64,000 bases of DNA, taken from NCBI GenBank assembly GCA_963742535.1, contig CAVUMC010000001.1:230413-294412 (forward strand), given 5' to 3'. The stretch comes from VRUE01 sp963742535 (GTDB lineage Bacteria > Actinomycetota > Thermoleophilia > Solirubrobacterales > 70-9). The notes under the pieces are model-generated. The model was not told where the DNA came from and did not search any database. It was given only the letters and a program-made list of their open reading frames with translations. Numbering within the stretch: the stretch's first letter is position 1; every line of letters starts with the position of its first letter. A program made the position numbers and the translations under genes. Below are positions 25,509 through 34,455 of this stretch, piece after piece.

Positions 25509-26755
25509 GCCTCTCCCCCCGTTATCTCCTCGATCAGGTTGCCGGTATCGACCGGACGTTGCTCACCGCTTGACATATCGCGCAGCTGCGCTCCCTCGGC
25601 GTCGAGGATCAGCACGCGGCGGGCGCCGACGCGGTCGGCGTGCTTGAGCTGGCTCTTGAGACCGCGGCCGCCCAGGTCCACCTCGGCCGAGAGCCCGGCC
25701 CTGCGCAATTCGACTGCCAGCACGTGCGCCAGCGAGCGCCGCTCGGCGCCCTCCTCGGCGACGGCGACGAAGACATCGCGGCCAGGAGCCGCCAGCTCTT
25801 CGTCGAGCGCCAGCATGATCCGCTCAATCCCCGCGGCCCATCCCACCGCCGGTGTCGGCTTGCCGCCGAGCTGCTCGACCAAGCCGTCGTAGCGGCCGCC
25901 GCCGCCGATCTCCGACTGGGCGCCGAGGCGGTCACAGACGAAGGAGAAGATCGTGCGCGTGTAGTAATCGAGGCCGCGCACCAGCGTCGGGTCGATCACG
26001 TAGGCAACACCGGCGGCGTCGAGCAGGGCCCGCACCTCGGCGAAGTGCTCGGCGTCCTCGCCCTCAAGCCGCTCAACCAGCTTCGGCGCGCTCGCCATCA
26101 CCGCTTGCGTGCCCTCATCGTCGGAGTCGAAAGCGCGCAGCGGGTTGGCGTCGATGCGCTCGCGCACCTCGTTCGCCAGTTCCCCCTCATGGGCGCGCAG
26201 GTGCTCCTTCAGCTCTGCCAGGTAGGCCTGGCGCGCCTCAAACGAGCCGAGGCTGCCCAGGCGCAGCTCGACCCCCGGCACGCCCAGCTCGACGAGAATC
26301 TCCGCCAGGAGGCCGATCAGCTCAGCGTCGGCGAGCGGCGAGTCGCTGCCGATCGCCTCGGCGCCGAGCTGGTGAAACTGCCGGTAGCGGCCGGCCTGCG
26401 GGCGCTCGTGGCGGAAGAACGGCCCGGCGTAGGCGAGCTTGACCGGCTGCGCCATCGCCTGCATGCCGTGCTCGACGTAGGCGCGGCAGATCGGCGCCGT
26501 GCCCTCGGGACGCAGAGTGAGACTCCGCCCCCCCTTGTCCTCGAAGGTGAACATCTCCTTGCGGACGATGTCGGTGGAGTGGCCGACGCCGCGCTCGAAC
26601 AGCTCCGTGTCCTCGAAGCTGGGCGTGGCGATCCGCTCGTAGCCGGCGCGGGCGAGGATCTCCGCCGCGGTCTGCTCGACTCGCCCACGCAGCCGCGCGG
26701 CGTCGGGCAGCACGTCGAAAGTGCCGCGTGGTGCTTGGTACTTGTGTGCCGCCAC
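25505..26755 (-). CDS. hisS: Histidyl-tRNA synthetase
   Basis: A 416-residue class II synthetase. Motif 2 LRPEGTAPICRAYVEH and PFFRHERPQAGRYRQFHQ, the histidine-specific loops LVRGLDYYTRTIFSF and GGGRYDGL, and a C-terminal anticodon domain (VFVAVAEEGAERRSLAHVLAVELRRAG) are all present. Length is normal. It precedes aspS with a 4-nt overlap. Confidence 0.97.
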   Translation of the reverse strand: MAAHKYQAPRGTFDVLPDAARLRGRVEQTAAEILARAGYERIATPSFEDTELFERGVGHSTDIVRKEMFTFEDKGGRSLTLRPEGTAPICRAYVEHGMQAMAQPVKLAYAGPFFRHERPQAGRYRQFHQLGAEAIGSDSPLADAELIGLLAEILVELGVPGVELRLGSLGSFEARQAYLAELKEHLRAHEGELANEVRERIDANPLRAFDSDDEGTQAVMASAPKLVERLEGEDAEHFAEVRALLDAAGVAYVIDPTLVRGLDYYTRTIFSFVCDRLGAQSEIGGGGRYDGLVEQLGGKPTPAVGWAAGIERIMLALDEELAAPGRDVFVAVAEEGAERRSLAHVLAVELRRAGLSAEVDLGGRGLKSQLKHADRVGARRVLILDAEGAQLRDMSSGEQRPVDTGNLIEEITGGEA

Positions 26756-26806
26756 GGTGCGCGACCTTACCGGCGCCGGCCGCCCCTGCGCGGCCCAGCG
26801 GCGCGA

Positions 26807-27448
26807 CTAGCTCGAGAGCGAGCTGAGGAACGGGTTCGTCGCCTGCTCTGCGCCGAGGTTGGTGACGCCCATGTGGCCCGGGTAGACCGTCGTCTCGGGC
26901 GGATGAGAGTCGAGCAGCGACTGGATCGAGCGCAGCAGTGTGGGACCGTCGCCCCCGGGCAAGTCGACTCGACCGACCGAGCCCTGAAAGAGGACGTCAC
27001 CGGAGAAGATCGTGTCCTCGCCGCGCACCGAGTAGGTGACGTGACCGGGGCTGTGACCGGGCGTGAAGTGCACGTCCAGCGTCAGGCCCGCCAGCTCCAG
27101 CGCCTCCCCGCCTTTGACCGTCTCGTCCGCCTCGTAGCCCTCATAGGGACCGAAGCCGGGCATCGTGAAGGACATGATGTCGGCGAGTACCGGAACCTCG
27201 ATCTCGGGACAGTAGACCGGCGCGCCCGTCGCCTCCGCCAACGGCGTGACGGCGCCAACGTGATCGAAGTGACAGTGGGTGATCAGGATCGCCTCGACCT
27301 CAGCCCCAGTCTGCTCGATCTCGGCGAGGATTCGCTTGGGCTCCTCGCCGGGATCGACGACGAGCGCTTTTGCCGCTCCCTCGCCTCGAAAGACGAAGCA
27401 GTTCTCGGCGATCGGGCCAACGGTGAGCTGGCGAACCTCGAGGCTCAC
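26807..27448 (-). CDS. MBL-fold metallo-hydrolase (glyoxalase II-like)
   Basis: A 213-residue metallo-beta-lactamase-fold hydrolase. The metal motif THCHFDHVG (about residues 58-66) and downstream His in TPGHSPGHVTY and YPGHMG are present, with FSGDVLFQGSVGR typical of the YcbL/GloB-like group that often lies next to hisS. Probable substrate is a thioester such as S-lactoyl thiol, but this is inference. It overlaps the upstream small membrane-protein gene. Confidence 0.9.
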   Translation of the reverse strand: MSLEVRQLTVGPIAENCFVFRGEGAAKALVVDPGEEPKRILAEIEQTGAEVEAILITHCHFDHVGAVTPLAEATGAPVYCPEIEVPVLADIMSFTMPGFGPYEGYEADETVKGGEALELAGLTLDVHFTPGHSPGHVTYSVRGEDTIFSGDVLFQGSVGRVDLPGGDGPTLLRSIQSLLDSHPPETTVYPGHMGVTNLGAEQATNPFLSSLSS

Positions 27449-27810
27449 TGCTTGTTGGACGAGCGCATCTTCGACCGCTCCCGGCGTCGCCAGGTGTAGA
27501 GGTCGATGTAGTAGCCGGCCGGGATGTAGAAGACGAGCATGAAGGCGCTGAGGGCGAGCGCACCGCCGATCGGGCGTTTGAAGATCACCAGCAGGAGCAC
27601 AGCGAAGACCGCCGCCGCGACGGCGCCGCGGATGACCGAACTGCGCCAGGTCGGCGGCTTGTCGCCGCGCGGAGGTCGTTTGGTGCCGGAGCGGGCGCGG
27701 GCTTTTGCCTCGGCGCGGCTGCGCGGGCGCGAGGCGCGACGGTTGGTGTCGACGCGGCCGCCCTGGGTGCCGCGGCGCTTGCGCTGGCGCTTCTTCTTGG
27801 TCTGAGCCAT
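27445..27810 (-). CDS. Small basic two-span membrane protein
   Basis: A 121-residue protein: a very basic, disordered N-terminus (residues 1-55, many Lys/Arg, starting MAQTKKKRQRKRRGTQGG) then two membrane spans (about 59-78 and 83-103) and a basic tail. The basic ends suggest cytoplasmic N- and C-termini. Family not recognised. It overlaps the MBL hydrolase gene (ATGA). Confidence 0.75.
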   Translation of the reverse strand: MAQTKKKRQRKRRGTQGGRVDTNRRASRPRSRAEAKARARSGTKRPPRGDKPPTWRSSVIRGAVAAAVFAVLLLVIFKRPIGGALALSAFMLVFYIPAGYYIDLYTWRRRERSKMRSSNKQ

Positions 27811-27832
27811 GGCCTGAATCTAGCGCCCGACG

Positions 27833-28723
27833 CTAGGAGGGGACCGGAAGGCGTGCCTCGATCGTCTGTCGGGCGGGATCGAAGCCGCGGATCGGCACGT
27901 CGCTTGGGTAGCCCGCCAACGCCGCGCCCGGAACCAAGCCAACCACCTCGGCCTCAACCGGCATGGCGCCGAGCGGCGCGGCCAGAGTACGTACCGCCGA
28001 AACGACCTCGGCCAGCGAGACGGCGAAGGGATCGTGGACGTTGGTCGAGACCTGGGTGCGCCCGCTCGAAAGGGCGAGCCCGATCGCGCGCACACCAGCC
28101 AGGCCGCCGCCGGACTCGCGCAAGCCCGCAGCGACCGATTGAGCCAGCTCGACATTGGCGCTGTCGAGCTCAACGTTGAAAGCGGCGAGGGGCGGGCGGG
28201 CGGTAACCAGCGTCGCGCCAGCGGTGCGGTGGGGCAACGACGGTCCAAAGTCCGGCCGCAACCCACCTCCCTCCATACGCAGCCAGAGCTCGGCCAGGCC
28301 GCCGTTGCGAAAGTAGGCCCGCTCGGCGTGCTCGGGTCGAGAGGCCAACTCGCCGTAGAGGAAGACGGGAATGCCGAGCCCGCCCAGTTGCTCAGCGAGC
28401 TCGACCGCCTCGCGCCTGCCGGCGTCCTTGCCGGCGGGGTCGAGCCAGACCAGCGGGCAGACGTCGAGCGCCCCGACGGCCGGATGGAGGCCCCCATAAC
28501 CGCCCATGTCGATCGTCTCGATTGCCTGCTCGGCACCGACGAGGAGGGCATTGCGCAGGGCGGCGGGGGTGCCGGCGAGAGTGAAGACGCTGCGGTCGTG
28601 ATCGACGTCGGAGTGACGGTCAAGCAGGGCTACGCCCCGCCCGAAGGCGCTCTGCAGCGCCTCGATGCGCAATGGGTCCCGACCCTCGGAGACATTGGGG
28701 ACGGCAAGCAGCTGGGTGGCCAC
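27833..28723 (-). CDS. ftcD: Glutamate formimidoyltransferase-like protein
   Basis: A 296-residue protein matching the two-domain formiminotransferase fold: LLAVPNVSEGRDPLRIEAL, LDRHSDVDHDRSVFTLAG and GGLHPAVGALDVCPLVWLDP in the N-domain and VRAIGLALSSGRTQVSTNVHDP in the C-domain. It transfers formimino or formyl groups between glutamate and tetrahydrofolate. No cyclodeaminase domain or other histidine-degradation genes are adjacent, so a folate salvage role is as likely as histidine catabolism. One nt separates it from the M29 peptidase gene. Confidence 0.85.
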   Translation of the reverse strand: MATQLLAVPNVSEGRDPLRIEALQSAFGRGVALLDRHSDVDHDRSVFTLAGTPAALRNALLVGAEQAIETIDMGGYGGLHPAVGALDVCPLVWLDPAGKDAGRREAVELAEQLGGLGIPVFLYGELASRPEHAERAYFRNGGLAELWLRMEGGGLRPDFGPSLPHRTAGATLVTARPPLAAFNVELDSANVELAQSVAAGLRESGGGLAGVRAIGLALSSGRTQVSTNVHDPFAVSLAEVVSAVRTLAAPLGAMPVEAEVVGLVPGAALAGYPSDVPIRGFDPARQTIEARLPVPS

Positions 28724-28724
28724 G

Positions 28725-29672
28725 TCAGACGAGCAGCTCGCCGGCGCGGACGATCTCCTTGCCGTCGATCTCGATGCTGGGCTCGAGCACTACGCAGTCG
28801 AGATGGATCGGCACCTGCACTTTGCCGCCGATCGCCGCCGAGGCACCGAAGGCGACGTGCGCCGTCCCGAGGATCTTCTCGTCCTCGAGGATGTTGCCGG
28901 TCAGAGTCGCCTCTTCGTTGGTGCCGATCCCGAGCTCGGCGATGTTGGTGCCATCCTCGCCGTGCGCGGTCAACAGTTCCATCAACGTCGCGCCCTCCGG
29001 TCCGGTGGCGTCGGTGAGGTGGCCATTGCGCACGGTCAGCTCGACTGGCGTCTCGACTTCGCCGACACCGGCGATCGAGCCATCGACGACGAGCGTTCCC
29101 TCGCCGGCGCTCGGCGCGATGAAAGCCTCGCCGCAAGGCAGGTTGCCGAAGGCGCTGGGGGCGTCGAGCACACCGGCGTCAGCGATCGGCACCCGGTCCT
29201 CGAGGCCGATGCGCAGATCGCTGCCGTGTTGGCAGGTGATCCGCGCCTCCTGGCCGCTGTGCAGCAGTGCCGCCAGAGCCGCGCCGCGCCGCCGCAGCTC
29301 CGCCATGTCAGCGTTCATCAGCCGCGCCAGCATGTCCTCGGTCACACCGGGCAAAGTCGCGATCCGGGCACCCGCCTGGTTGGCGGCGCGCCGGGCGTAG
29401 GTATGGGAGAGCGACTGGATCGTCGGCGCGATTACCACGTGCGAGGCGAGCATCGCCGCAGCTACCGGCGTCGGCGGCTCGGCCCCGTTCGATTCGAGCT
29501 CAGAAATCACCGCAAGCGTCGCGAAGGCCCCATCGCCCTCGGCCTCGATCCGCATCAGGGCACCGATTTCCTCGGTGACCGGGTTGCAGATCACCAGGAC
29601 CTCCTCGCCCGGTTCCACCCGCAGGCAATCGCGCAAAACCGTCCTAACCGCCCTGTCGAGCTCCTGTGTCAC
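28725..29672 (-). CDS. M29-like aminopeptidase (aminopeptidase T family)
   Basis: A 315-residue protein resembling M29 metallo-aminopeptidases (COG2309), with CLRVEPGEEVLVICNP at the N-terminus, FGNLPCGEAFIAPSAGEGTLVVDGSI (metal-ligand Glu) and ELGIGTNEEATLTGNILEDEKILGTAHVAFG near the C-terminus, followed by IHLDCVV. The C-terminal GxNxxA/ILEDEK/GTAHxAFG block is diagnostic. It is shorter than the ~410-residue Thermus enzyme, as in the shorter actinobacterial branch. First gene of the hisS-aspS operon. Confidence 0.85.
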   Translation of the reverse strand: MTQELDRAVRTVLRDCLRVEPGEEVLVICNPVTEEIGALMRIEAEGDGAFATLAVISELESNGAEPPTPVAAAMLASHVVIAPTIQSLSHTYARRAANQAGARIATLPGVTEDMLARLMNADMAELRRRGAALAALLHSGQEARITCQHGSDLRIGLEDRVPIADAGVLDAPSAFGNLPCGEAFIAPSAGEGTLVVDGSIAGVGEVETPVELTVRNGHLTDATGPEGATLMELLTAHGEDGTNIAELGIGTNEEATLTGNILEDEKILGTAHVAFGASAAIGGKVQVPIHLDCVVLEPSIEIDGKEIVRAGELLV

Positions 29673-29741
29673 CGCAACAAGGCTAAGCCCTATCGCCCGA
29701 ACACGACCACCGCCCCGCCATCGCTACGATCCCTGCCCCTC

Positions 29742-29815
29742 GCCGGAGTAGCTCAGCTGGTTAGAGCAGCGGAATCATAATCCGCGTGTCGGGGGTTCGA
29801 GTCCCTCCTCCGGCA
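29742..29815 (+). tRNA. tRNA with CAU anticodon (elongator Met or Ile2)
   Basis: A 74-nt cloverleaf: acceptor GCCGGAG/CTCCGGC, D arm GCTCAGCTGGTTAGAGC, anticodon stem GCGGA/TCCGC around loop ATCATAA (anticodon CAT), and a T arm with GGTTCGAGTCC. G1-C72 is paired, so it is not the initiator. It could be elongator Met, or Ile2 with lysidine-modified C34. A at position 32 is unusual. CCA is not encoded. Confidence 0.93.
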
Positions 29816-29821
29816 CTACAA

Positions 29822-30604
29822 CTACGCGAGCTTCACGCCAACCGGGGCGCCCGGTTTCAGTACGGCTCCGGCCCAGTGGCTTTGACTGACGACCTTGGCG
29901 CTTTTTTTGGAGTCGGTTTTGCGAAGGGCCACTCGGCCGAGACTGCAGCCATTCCTCACCAGGATTTTTCTCGAAGCCCGGAGTGACTTGCCTTTAAGGA
30001 CAGGAACCACGCAATGGACCTCTTCGCGTTCTTTGGCTTCCGATGCTTCCCTGGCTTCCCGTTCCTGCCGTTCCCTCATCTCTTTAAGTTCGGCTTCATC
30101 GGGCGGTCCCTGAACGATCACGGTTTCGTAACTACCACTCCAACTCGGACCGGCCATGATCGGGTAGTCAAACGATTCTCCATCGGCTTCGGGATTGCCG
30201 GCGCGATGATGGACGGTCAGGGTGATGATGTCGCCGTCGCTGACCGCGAGGGTCGTAGGGACTCTGGTGCCTTTGGCGTCGTGGGCTGCTTCCGCAGAGA
30301 TCTTCAACGCCGTCGTGTGGTCGTTCACGTAATAGACGGCTGCCGTTTGGTCATCGAGCTGCTCCAGGCCCTGGTTCGGCGCCAAATGGACTTTCCAGCT
30401 GTACTCCTCCGGACCCGAGGCGTCGTGAATCACACGGAACGTCATCAATCCATCGAAATCAGGAATTTCAGCTCGGGCAGTACTAGTGGACCCTGCCACT
30501 GCCAAGGCGCAAAGGAAAGTCACCGCGATCAAAAGCTTGATCGCGGCCGACCGCTTGGTTCCGCCTTGAGCACTTACAAGCATCGACGCAGAATACTCAG
30601 GCAT
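29822..30604 (-). CDS. Secreted protein with C-terminal PASTA domain
   Basis: A 260-residue protein: a signal peptide (about residues 8-44, ending STARA), a ~130-residue beta-rich region, a charged Glu/Arg coiled coil (about 170-195) and one PASTA-like domain (CVVPVLKGKSLRASRKILVRNG to VGVKLA, about 196-260). PASTA domains bind peptidoglycan fragments or act as wall spacers, so wall association is likely. Two cysteines within the PASTA domain may form a disulfide. Its 3' end is 6 nt from the tRNA, and its start overlaps the stop of the frameshifted MFS gene. Confidence 0.8.
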   Translation of the reverse strand: MPEYSASMLVSAQGGTKRSAAIKLLIAVTFLCALAVAGSTSTARAEIPDFDGLMTFRVIHDASGPEEYSWKVHLAPNQGLEQLDDQTAAVYYVNDHTTALKISAEAAHDAKGTRVPTTLAVSDGDIITLTVHHRAGNPEADGESFDYPIMAGPSWSGSYETVIVQGPPDEAELKEMRERQEREAREASEAKEREEVHCVVPVLKGKSLRASRKILVRNGCSLGRVALRKTDSKKSAKVVSQSHWAGAVLKPGAPVGVKLA

Positions 30605-32122
30605 ACCGTTTCTGTCTGACCATCCGGAACGAGTTGACGAGGCCGATTAGGGCGGCGAGCAGGGGGATCGCCAGGGCGACCTGGAGGGCTAGGGGTCTTG
30701 CGTCGGTGTTGATGCTGACGATCTCTTCGCGGGCAAGGGCGGGCTCGTCGGCGAGGAGTTCTTCGAGCTGGACATTGCTCATCACCTCGGCATCGTGCTC
30801 GAGGGTGTCGGCTACTCGTTGCTGTTCGGGAGGCGTGAGGACATCGCTCGCTTCGGCCTTGTTGGTGAAAGCGATCGAGAGGGTGGCGAGCATGATCGCG
30901 CCGGCGAAGGCGAGGCCGAAGGAGAGGCCGAACGAACCCGCGGCGGAGTTGATGCCGGCGGCCTCGCTGATCCGTTCCTCGGAGATTGGTGACAGCGTGT
31001 AGTTGTTGAGCTGAGAGACCAGCAGGCCAAGGCCGGAGCCGGCGATCGCGAGCGGGATCAGTAGGTGCCAGCCGGTATCGGCGCGGGGCACGATCGGAAT
31101 CAGGATCACCAGCCCGATCGTGACCAGGGCGAAACCCGCTCTGATGATCGTGGCGGGGTTGCGATCTCCCGCCTTTCTACCGGCAAGTAGGGCCATCCCG
31201 AACGTTGTCAACGAGAGCGGGGCGAGCGAGAGGCCGGCCTGCAGCGCGTTGTACTCGAGCACCATCTGCAGGTAGATCGGCAGCGCGATCATCATCCCGC
31301 CGAGGGCGATCTGCTGAAGCATCTGGCCGCTGACGCCGAGCCGGAAGACCTTGGAGCGGAAGAGGTCAGGGTCGATCAGTGACGGCTTGCCCTCCCGCTT
31401 GCGCCGTCGCAGCCAGTAGACCAGCGAGCCGAGACCGACCAGGCCGGCCGCCAGGATCGCGGCGACCGACTCACCCCCCTCCTGCCAGACGAGGATGCCG
31501 AGCACGACGCCGCCCATGCCGAGGACCGAGAGGCCAGCGCCGACGAAATCGATCTCGCGGGGCCCGGTGTAGGGCACGTCGCGTATGAGCCCGAGGCCCA
31601 GAGAACGACTGCGATCACGACCGCCTCGAGCAGGAAGCCGACTCGCCACGAGAGGAAGGTGGTGATGAAGCCGCCGAGGAGCGGGCCGACCGCGGCGGCG
31701 ACGGCGGCTGCCGCGCCGACCATCGCGTACACCTTGCGCTGCTCCTCGCCCTCGAAGTTGCCGTGGATCAAGGACTGCATCGACGGCAGCAGCAGCGAGG
31801 CGCCGACGCCACCGATCAAGGCCCAGAAGACGATGATCGCGGTCAGGCTCTGGGCGAGCGTCATCGCGATCGCGCCGATTCCGTAGCCGAGCAGGCCCAG
31901 CGCAAAGGCCCGCTTGCGGCCGAACAGGTCGCCCACCTTGCTGCCGATCAGGATGAAGGCGGCGGAAACCAGTGCCTCCAGTGCAATCGCCGACTGCACG
32001 CCACTGACGGTGGTGCCCAGGTCATCGACCACCGCCGAGATCGAGACGTTCATCAACGAGGTATCGACGACGAGCACGAACATCGCCATCGCCAGGCGCA
32101 GTGCGAGTGTCCGATTCTTCAT
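30597..32122 (-). pseudogene. MFS drug exporter (DHA2/EmrB type) interrupted by a frameshift
   Basis: Together the two frames encode a ~508-residue 14-span multidrug exporter. The N-terminal frame starts with ATG at 32122 after a GGGGG-type ribosome site and carries VDTSLMNVSISAVVDDLG and GSKVGDLFGRKRAFALG (motif A). At about 31590-31610 the family pattern continues in another frame (GLGLIRDVPYTGPREIDFVGAGLSVLGMGG). One missing base near CTCTGGGCC would restore it. No slippery heptamer is visible, so this is a pseudogene or a sequencing error. It may be co-transcribed with the 105-residue membrane protein upstream. Confidence 0.85.
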
Positions 32123-32436
32123 CTTCCCTCCCCCCTCTCGTCGACGATCTCGACCATCTTCCCCTTGCGACCGCGGTTCGTGTCCCAGTGGGAGAGGAAG
32201 CAAATCGCGGCGAGTACCAGGCAAAGGGCAGCGGCGATCCAGCCGAGGGCGGCCTTGCTGATCGGCGCGTCTTCGGAGAGCGTGGCGGCGAAGATCGCCA
32301 CCCCGGCCGCGATTCCGATCAAGACCGCGCCCGCACCGCGCCAAGCGGTCGAGGGCTCGGGCAGCTCGCGGATATGACGCGTGAATCTGCGCCGGAAATC
32401 GCCAGGGGGCTCGTCTGTGTTCGTCGCACGGCGCAA
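32119..32436 (-). CDS. Small two-span membrane protein
   Basis: A 105-residue protein with a basic N-terminus, two membrane spans (about residues 34-51 and 62-82) and a basic tail ending VDERGEGR. No recognised family. It overlaps the start of the MFS gene by 4 nt and a good promoter lies about 90 nt upstream, so it heads the transcript. Confidence 0.65.
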   Translation of the reverse strand: MRRATNTDEPPGDFRRRFTRHIRELPEPSTAWRGAGAVLIGIAAGVAIFAATLSEDAPISKAALGWIAAALCLVLAAICFLSHWDTNRGRKGKMVEIVDERGEGR

Positions 32437-32526
32437 GGGACAGGTCTCGCTCTACCGCCCGTCAGCGTGGCGGCACAAAGTCGAACCCAGGGCGCCGTTA
32501 CGGTGAAGCAACCTGGGATGACTATT

Positions 32527-32555
32527 ACTCTAAACGCCCTGAGCAAACGGGTCAA
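32527..32555 (-). promoter_or_regulatory. Promoter for the small membrane protein/MFS genes
   Basis: Minus-strand TTGACC (32550-32555), a 17-nt spacer, and TAGAGT (32527-32532). Predicted start of transcription is near 32520, giving a leader of about 84 nt. Confidence 0.6.
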
Positions 32556-32608
32556 CCGGCCTCAGCTGACCGGCGGCGACTCACACGCGGCGCTGCCGCG
32601 AAACAGCC

Positions 32609-34342
32609 TCAGGTGTTCTGGTAGAGCGGGCCGTCGCCGCCCTCGGGGGTGGTGAGGCGGCCGCCCTTGGCCGTGATCGCGCCGCATTGGACGCAGTTGG
32701 TGTAGTTGACGATCACGTCGACGTCGCCGGTCTCTGGCGCGTCGTCGGGGATCTCGTAGACGCCGGCGGGGCACATCCACTTCCAGGTCTCGGCGATCTC
32801 GCGCGGAACACGCTTTTGGACGCGGATGTGGTTGGGCGCGTCGTCGCGGGTGGCGTTGCCGGTGATGAAGACGCTGGAGAGCTTGTCGAAGGTGAGTTCT
32901 CCGTCAGGCTGCGGGTAGTCGTCCTTGGTGTCGCCGATGAACATCGGCTGGGCATCGTTGCGGTGCAACTTCCAGCGCCCGCCGGGGAAGCGGCCCTTGG
33001 TGAAGACCATCGAGGTAACGGCGGGGCCGCCTTTGAGCAGGCCCTTCTGGAAGGGCTGGCGCGTGTTGCGCTGTTCGTAGAGGTCCTTCTTGATGATCGA
33101 GCCCTCGACCGCCTCCTCGAAACCGGAGAAGTCGTTGCTGCCCTCCTCCAGAGCCGCGTAGATCTGCTCCGCCGCCAGCATGCCCGACTTGATCGCGTAG
33201 TGGACGCCCTTCAGCGCCGCCAGATTGACCATGCCGGCCGCGTCACCAATCAGCACCGCGCCCGGGGTCGTGAGTTTCGGCATCGCCCAGTAACCGCCGG
33301 CGGGGATCGCCTTGGCGCCCCAGCTGATCCGCTCGCCGCCCTCGAGGATCTCGCGCACCATCGGGTGGGTCTTGAACTCCTGCAGCAGGTCGTGGGCGGA
33401 GGTCGTCGCATCGGCGTAGTCGAGGTCGAGCACAAAACCGATCGAGACCAGGTCTTCCCCAGTCTTCTCGTCGACCATCGGGTAAATCCAGCTGCCGCCG
33501 ATCTGGTGGTACTTGGCGGAAATCTTCAGCGGCCAGCCGGCGACGGTGTGGATCACGCGGTCGAGTGGCTTGGCGACTTTCCAGACCTCCTTGACGCCGA
33601 GCTCCCAGACCTGCGGTTCGCGCCCCTCGTCGAGGTCGAACTCACGCACTGCGGCATCGGTCAGGTGACCCCAACAGCCCTCAGCCAGCACCGTCGCCTT
33701 GGCGGCGATGTCAGTGCCCGGCTCGAAGTTGCCGAGCTCCTCACCGTCTTTGCCGCGGCCCTTGTCGCCAGAGCGGACGCCGACGACCGCGCCGTCCTCG
33801 ACGACCAGTTGCGTCGCCGCCGTCTCGGTGAGCAGATAGGCGCCGTTCTCCTCGGCCTGCGCCTGCATGTAGCGGCAGAGCGCCGCGACCGAGATCACCT
33901 CGTTGCCGTGATTGCGCTGCGGCGGTGGCGGTGGGATGCGGATCTTCGACTTGCCGTTTGGCAGGGCGTAGATCGCCTCCTTCTTCACCTCGCCGAAAGC
34001 AAAGCCCTCTGAGCGCCACTGCTCGCGACTGAGGTCGGGGAAGAGCTCCTCCAGCGGGCCAGGTCGCATCACCGCGCCCGAAAGATTGTGGCCGCCACAG
34101 GTCTTCGCCTTCTCGACCACCGCGACCGGGACTTCGCCGAGCTTCTCCATCGTCTCGGGGTCATCGCCGAGCAGCTGCAGCAGGCGATTGGCGCAGGCAA
34201 GCCCAGCAGTGCCGCCACCGACGATCGCAACGCCGATCTCAATCCGATCGTCCTCACCGTCGAGCCCGCGCTTGATGAATTCCTTTGTCGAATCGACCGG
34301 CGGCGGAAAATCCGCCGGAACAACCTTCCCATTAGCGCTCAT
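32609..34342 (-). CDS. Electron-transfer flavoprotein:quinone oxidoreductase
   Basis: A 577-residue membrane-associated FAD/Fe-S enzyme passing electrons from ETF (fatty- and amino-acid oxidation) to quinone. The FAD motif VAIVGGGTAGLACANRLL is at residues 38-55; GCWGHLTDAAV and IGDAAGMVNLAALKGVHYAIKSGMLAAE are family features. The C-terminal ferredoxin-like part has CPAGVYE and NCVQCGAI, so the last Cys of the usual CxxCxxC is Ile, leaving three visible cluster cysteines, followed by PEGGDGPLYQNT. ATG at 34342 lies 2 nt from the predicted +1, suggesting a leaderless message. No etfAB is in the window. Confidence 0.93.
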   Translation of the reverse strand: MSANGKVVPADFPPPVDSTKEFIKRGLDGEDDRIEIGVAIVGGGTAGLACANRLLQLLGDDPETMEKLGEVPVAVVEKAKTCGGHNLSGAVMRPGPLEELFPDLSREQWRSEGFAFGEVKKEAIYALPNGKSKIRIPPPPPQRNHGNEVISVAALCRYMQAQAEENGAYLLTETAATQLVVEDGAVVGVRSGDKGRGKDGEELGNFEPGTDIAAKATVLAEGCWGHLTDAAVREFDLDEGREPQVWELGVKEVWKVAKPLDRVIHTVAGWPLKISAKYHQIGGSWIYPMVDEKTGEDLVSIGFVLDLDYADATTSAHDLLQEFKTHPMVREILEGGERISWGAKAIPAGGYWAMPKLTTPGAVLIGDAAGMVNLAALKGVHYAIKSGMLAAEQIYAALEEGSNDFSGFEEAVEGSIIKKDLYEQRNTRQPFQKGLLKGGPAVTSMVFTKGRFPGGRWKLHRNDAQPMFIGDTKDDYPQPDGELTFDKLSSVFITGNATRDDAPNHIRVQKRVPREIAETWKWMCPAGVYEIPDDAPETGDVDVIVNYTNCVQCGAITAKGGRLTTPEGGDGPLYQNT

Positions 34343-34350
34343 AAGCGCGC

Positions 34351-34382
34351 ACTATACCCATTGACTGACTCGTCAATCAATG
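34351..34382 (-). promoter_or_regulatory. Promoter with overlapping palindromic operator for ETF-QO
   Basis: Minus-strand TTGATT (34375-34380), 18-nt spacer, TATAGT (34351-34356). CATTGATTGAC and GTCAGTCAATG (34359-34382) form a palindrome with 10 of 11 pairs and a 2-nt centre covering the -35 and spacer. This layout suits a TetR-type repressor responding to acyl-CoA; the regulator identity is inference. Confidence 0.65.
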
Positions 34383-34455
34383 ACCCAAATCACGCAAGGA
34401 GCTAGCGAGTAACCGCGCGACGCGGGCACAACCGAGCCGGCGACCCGGCCGATTG

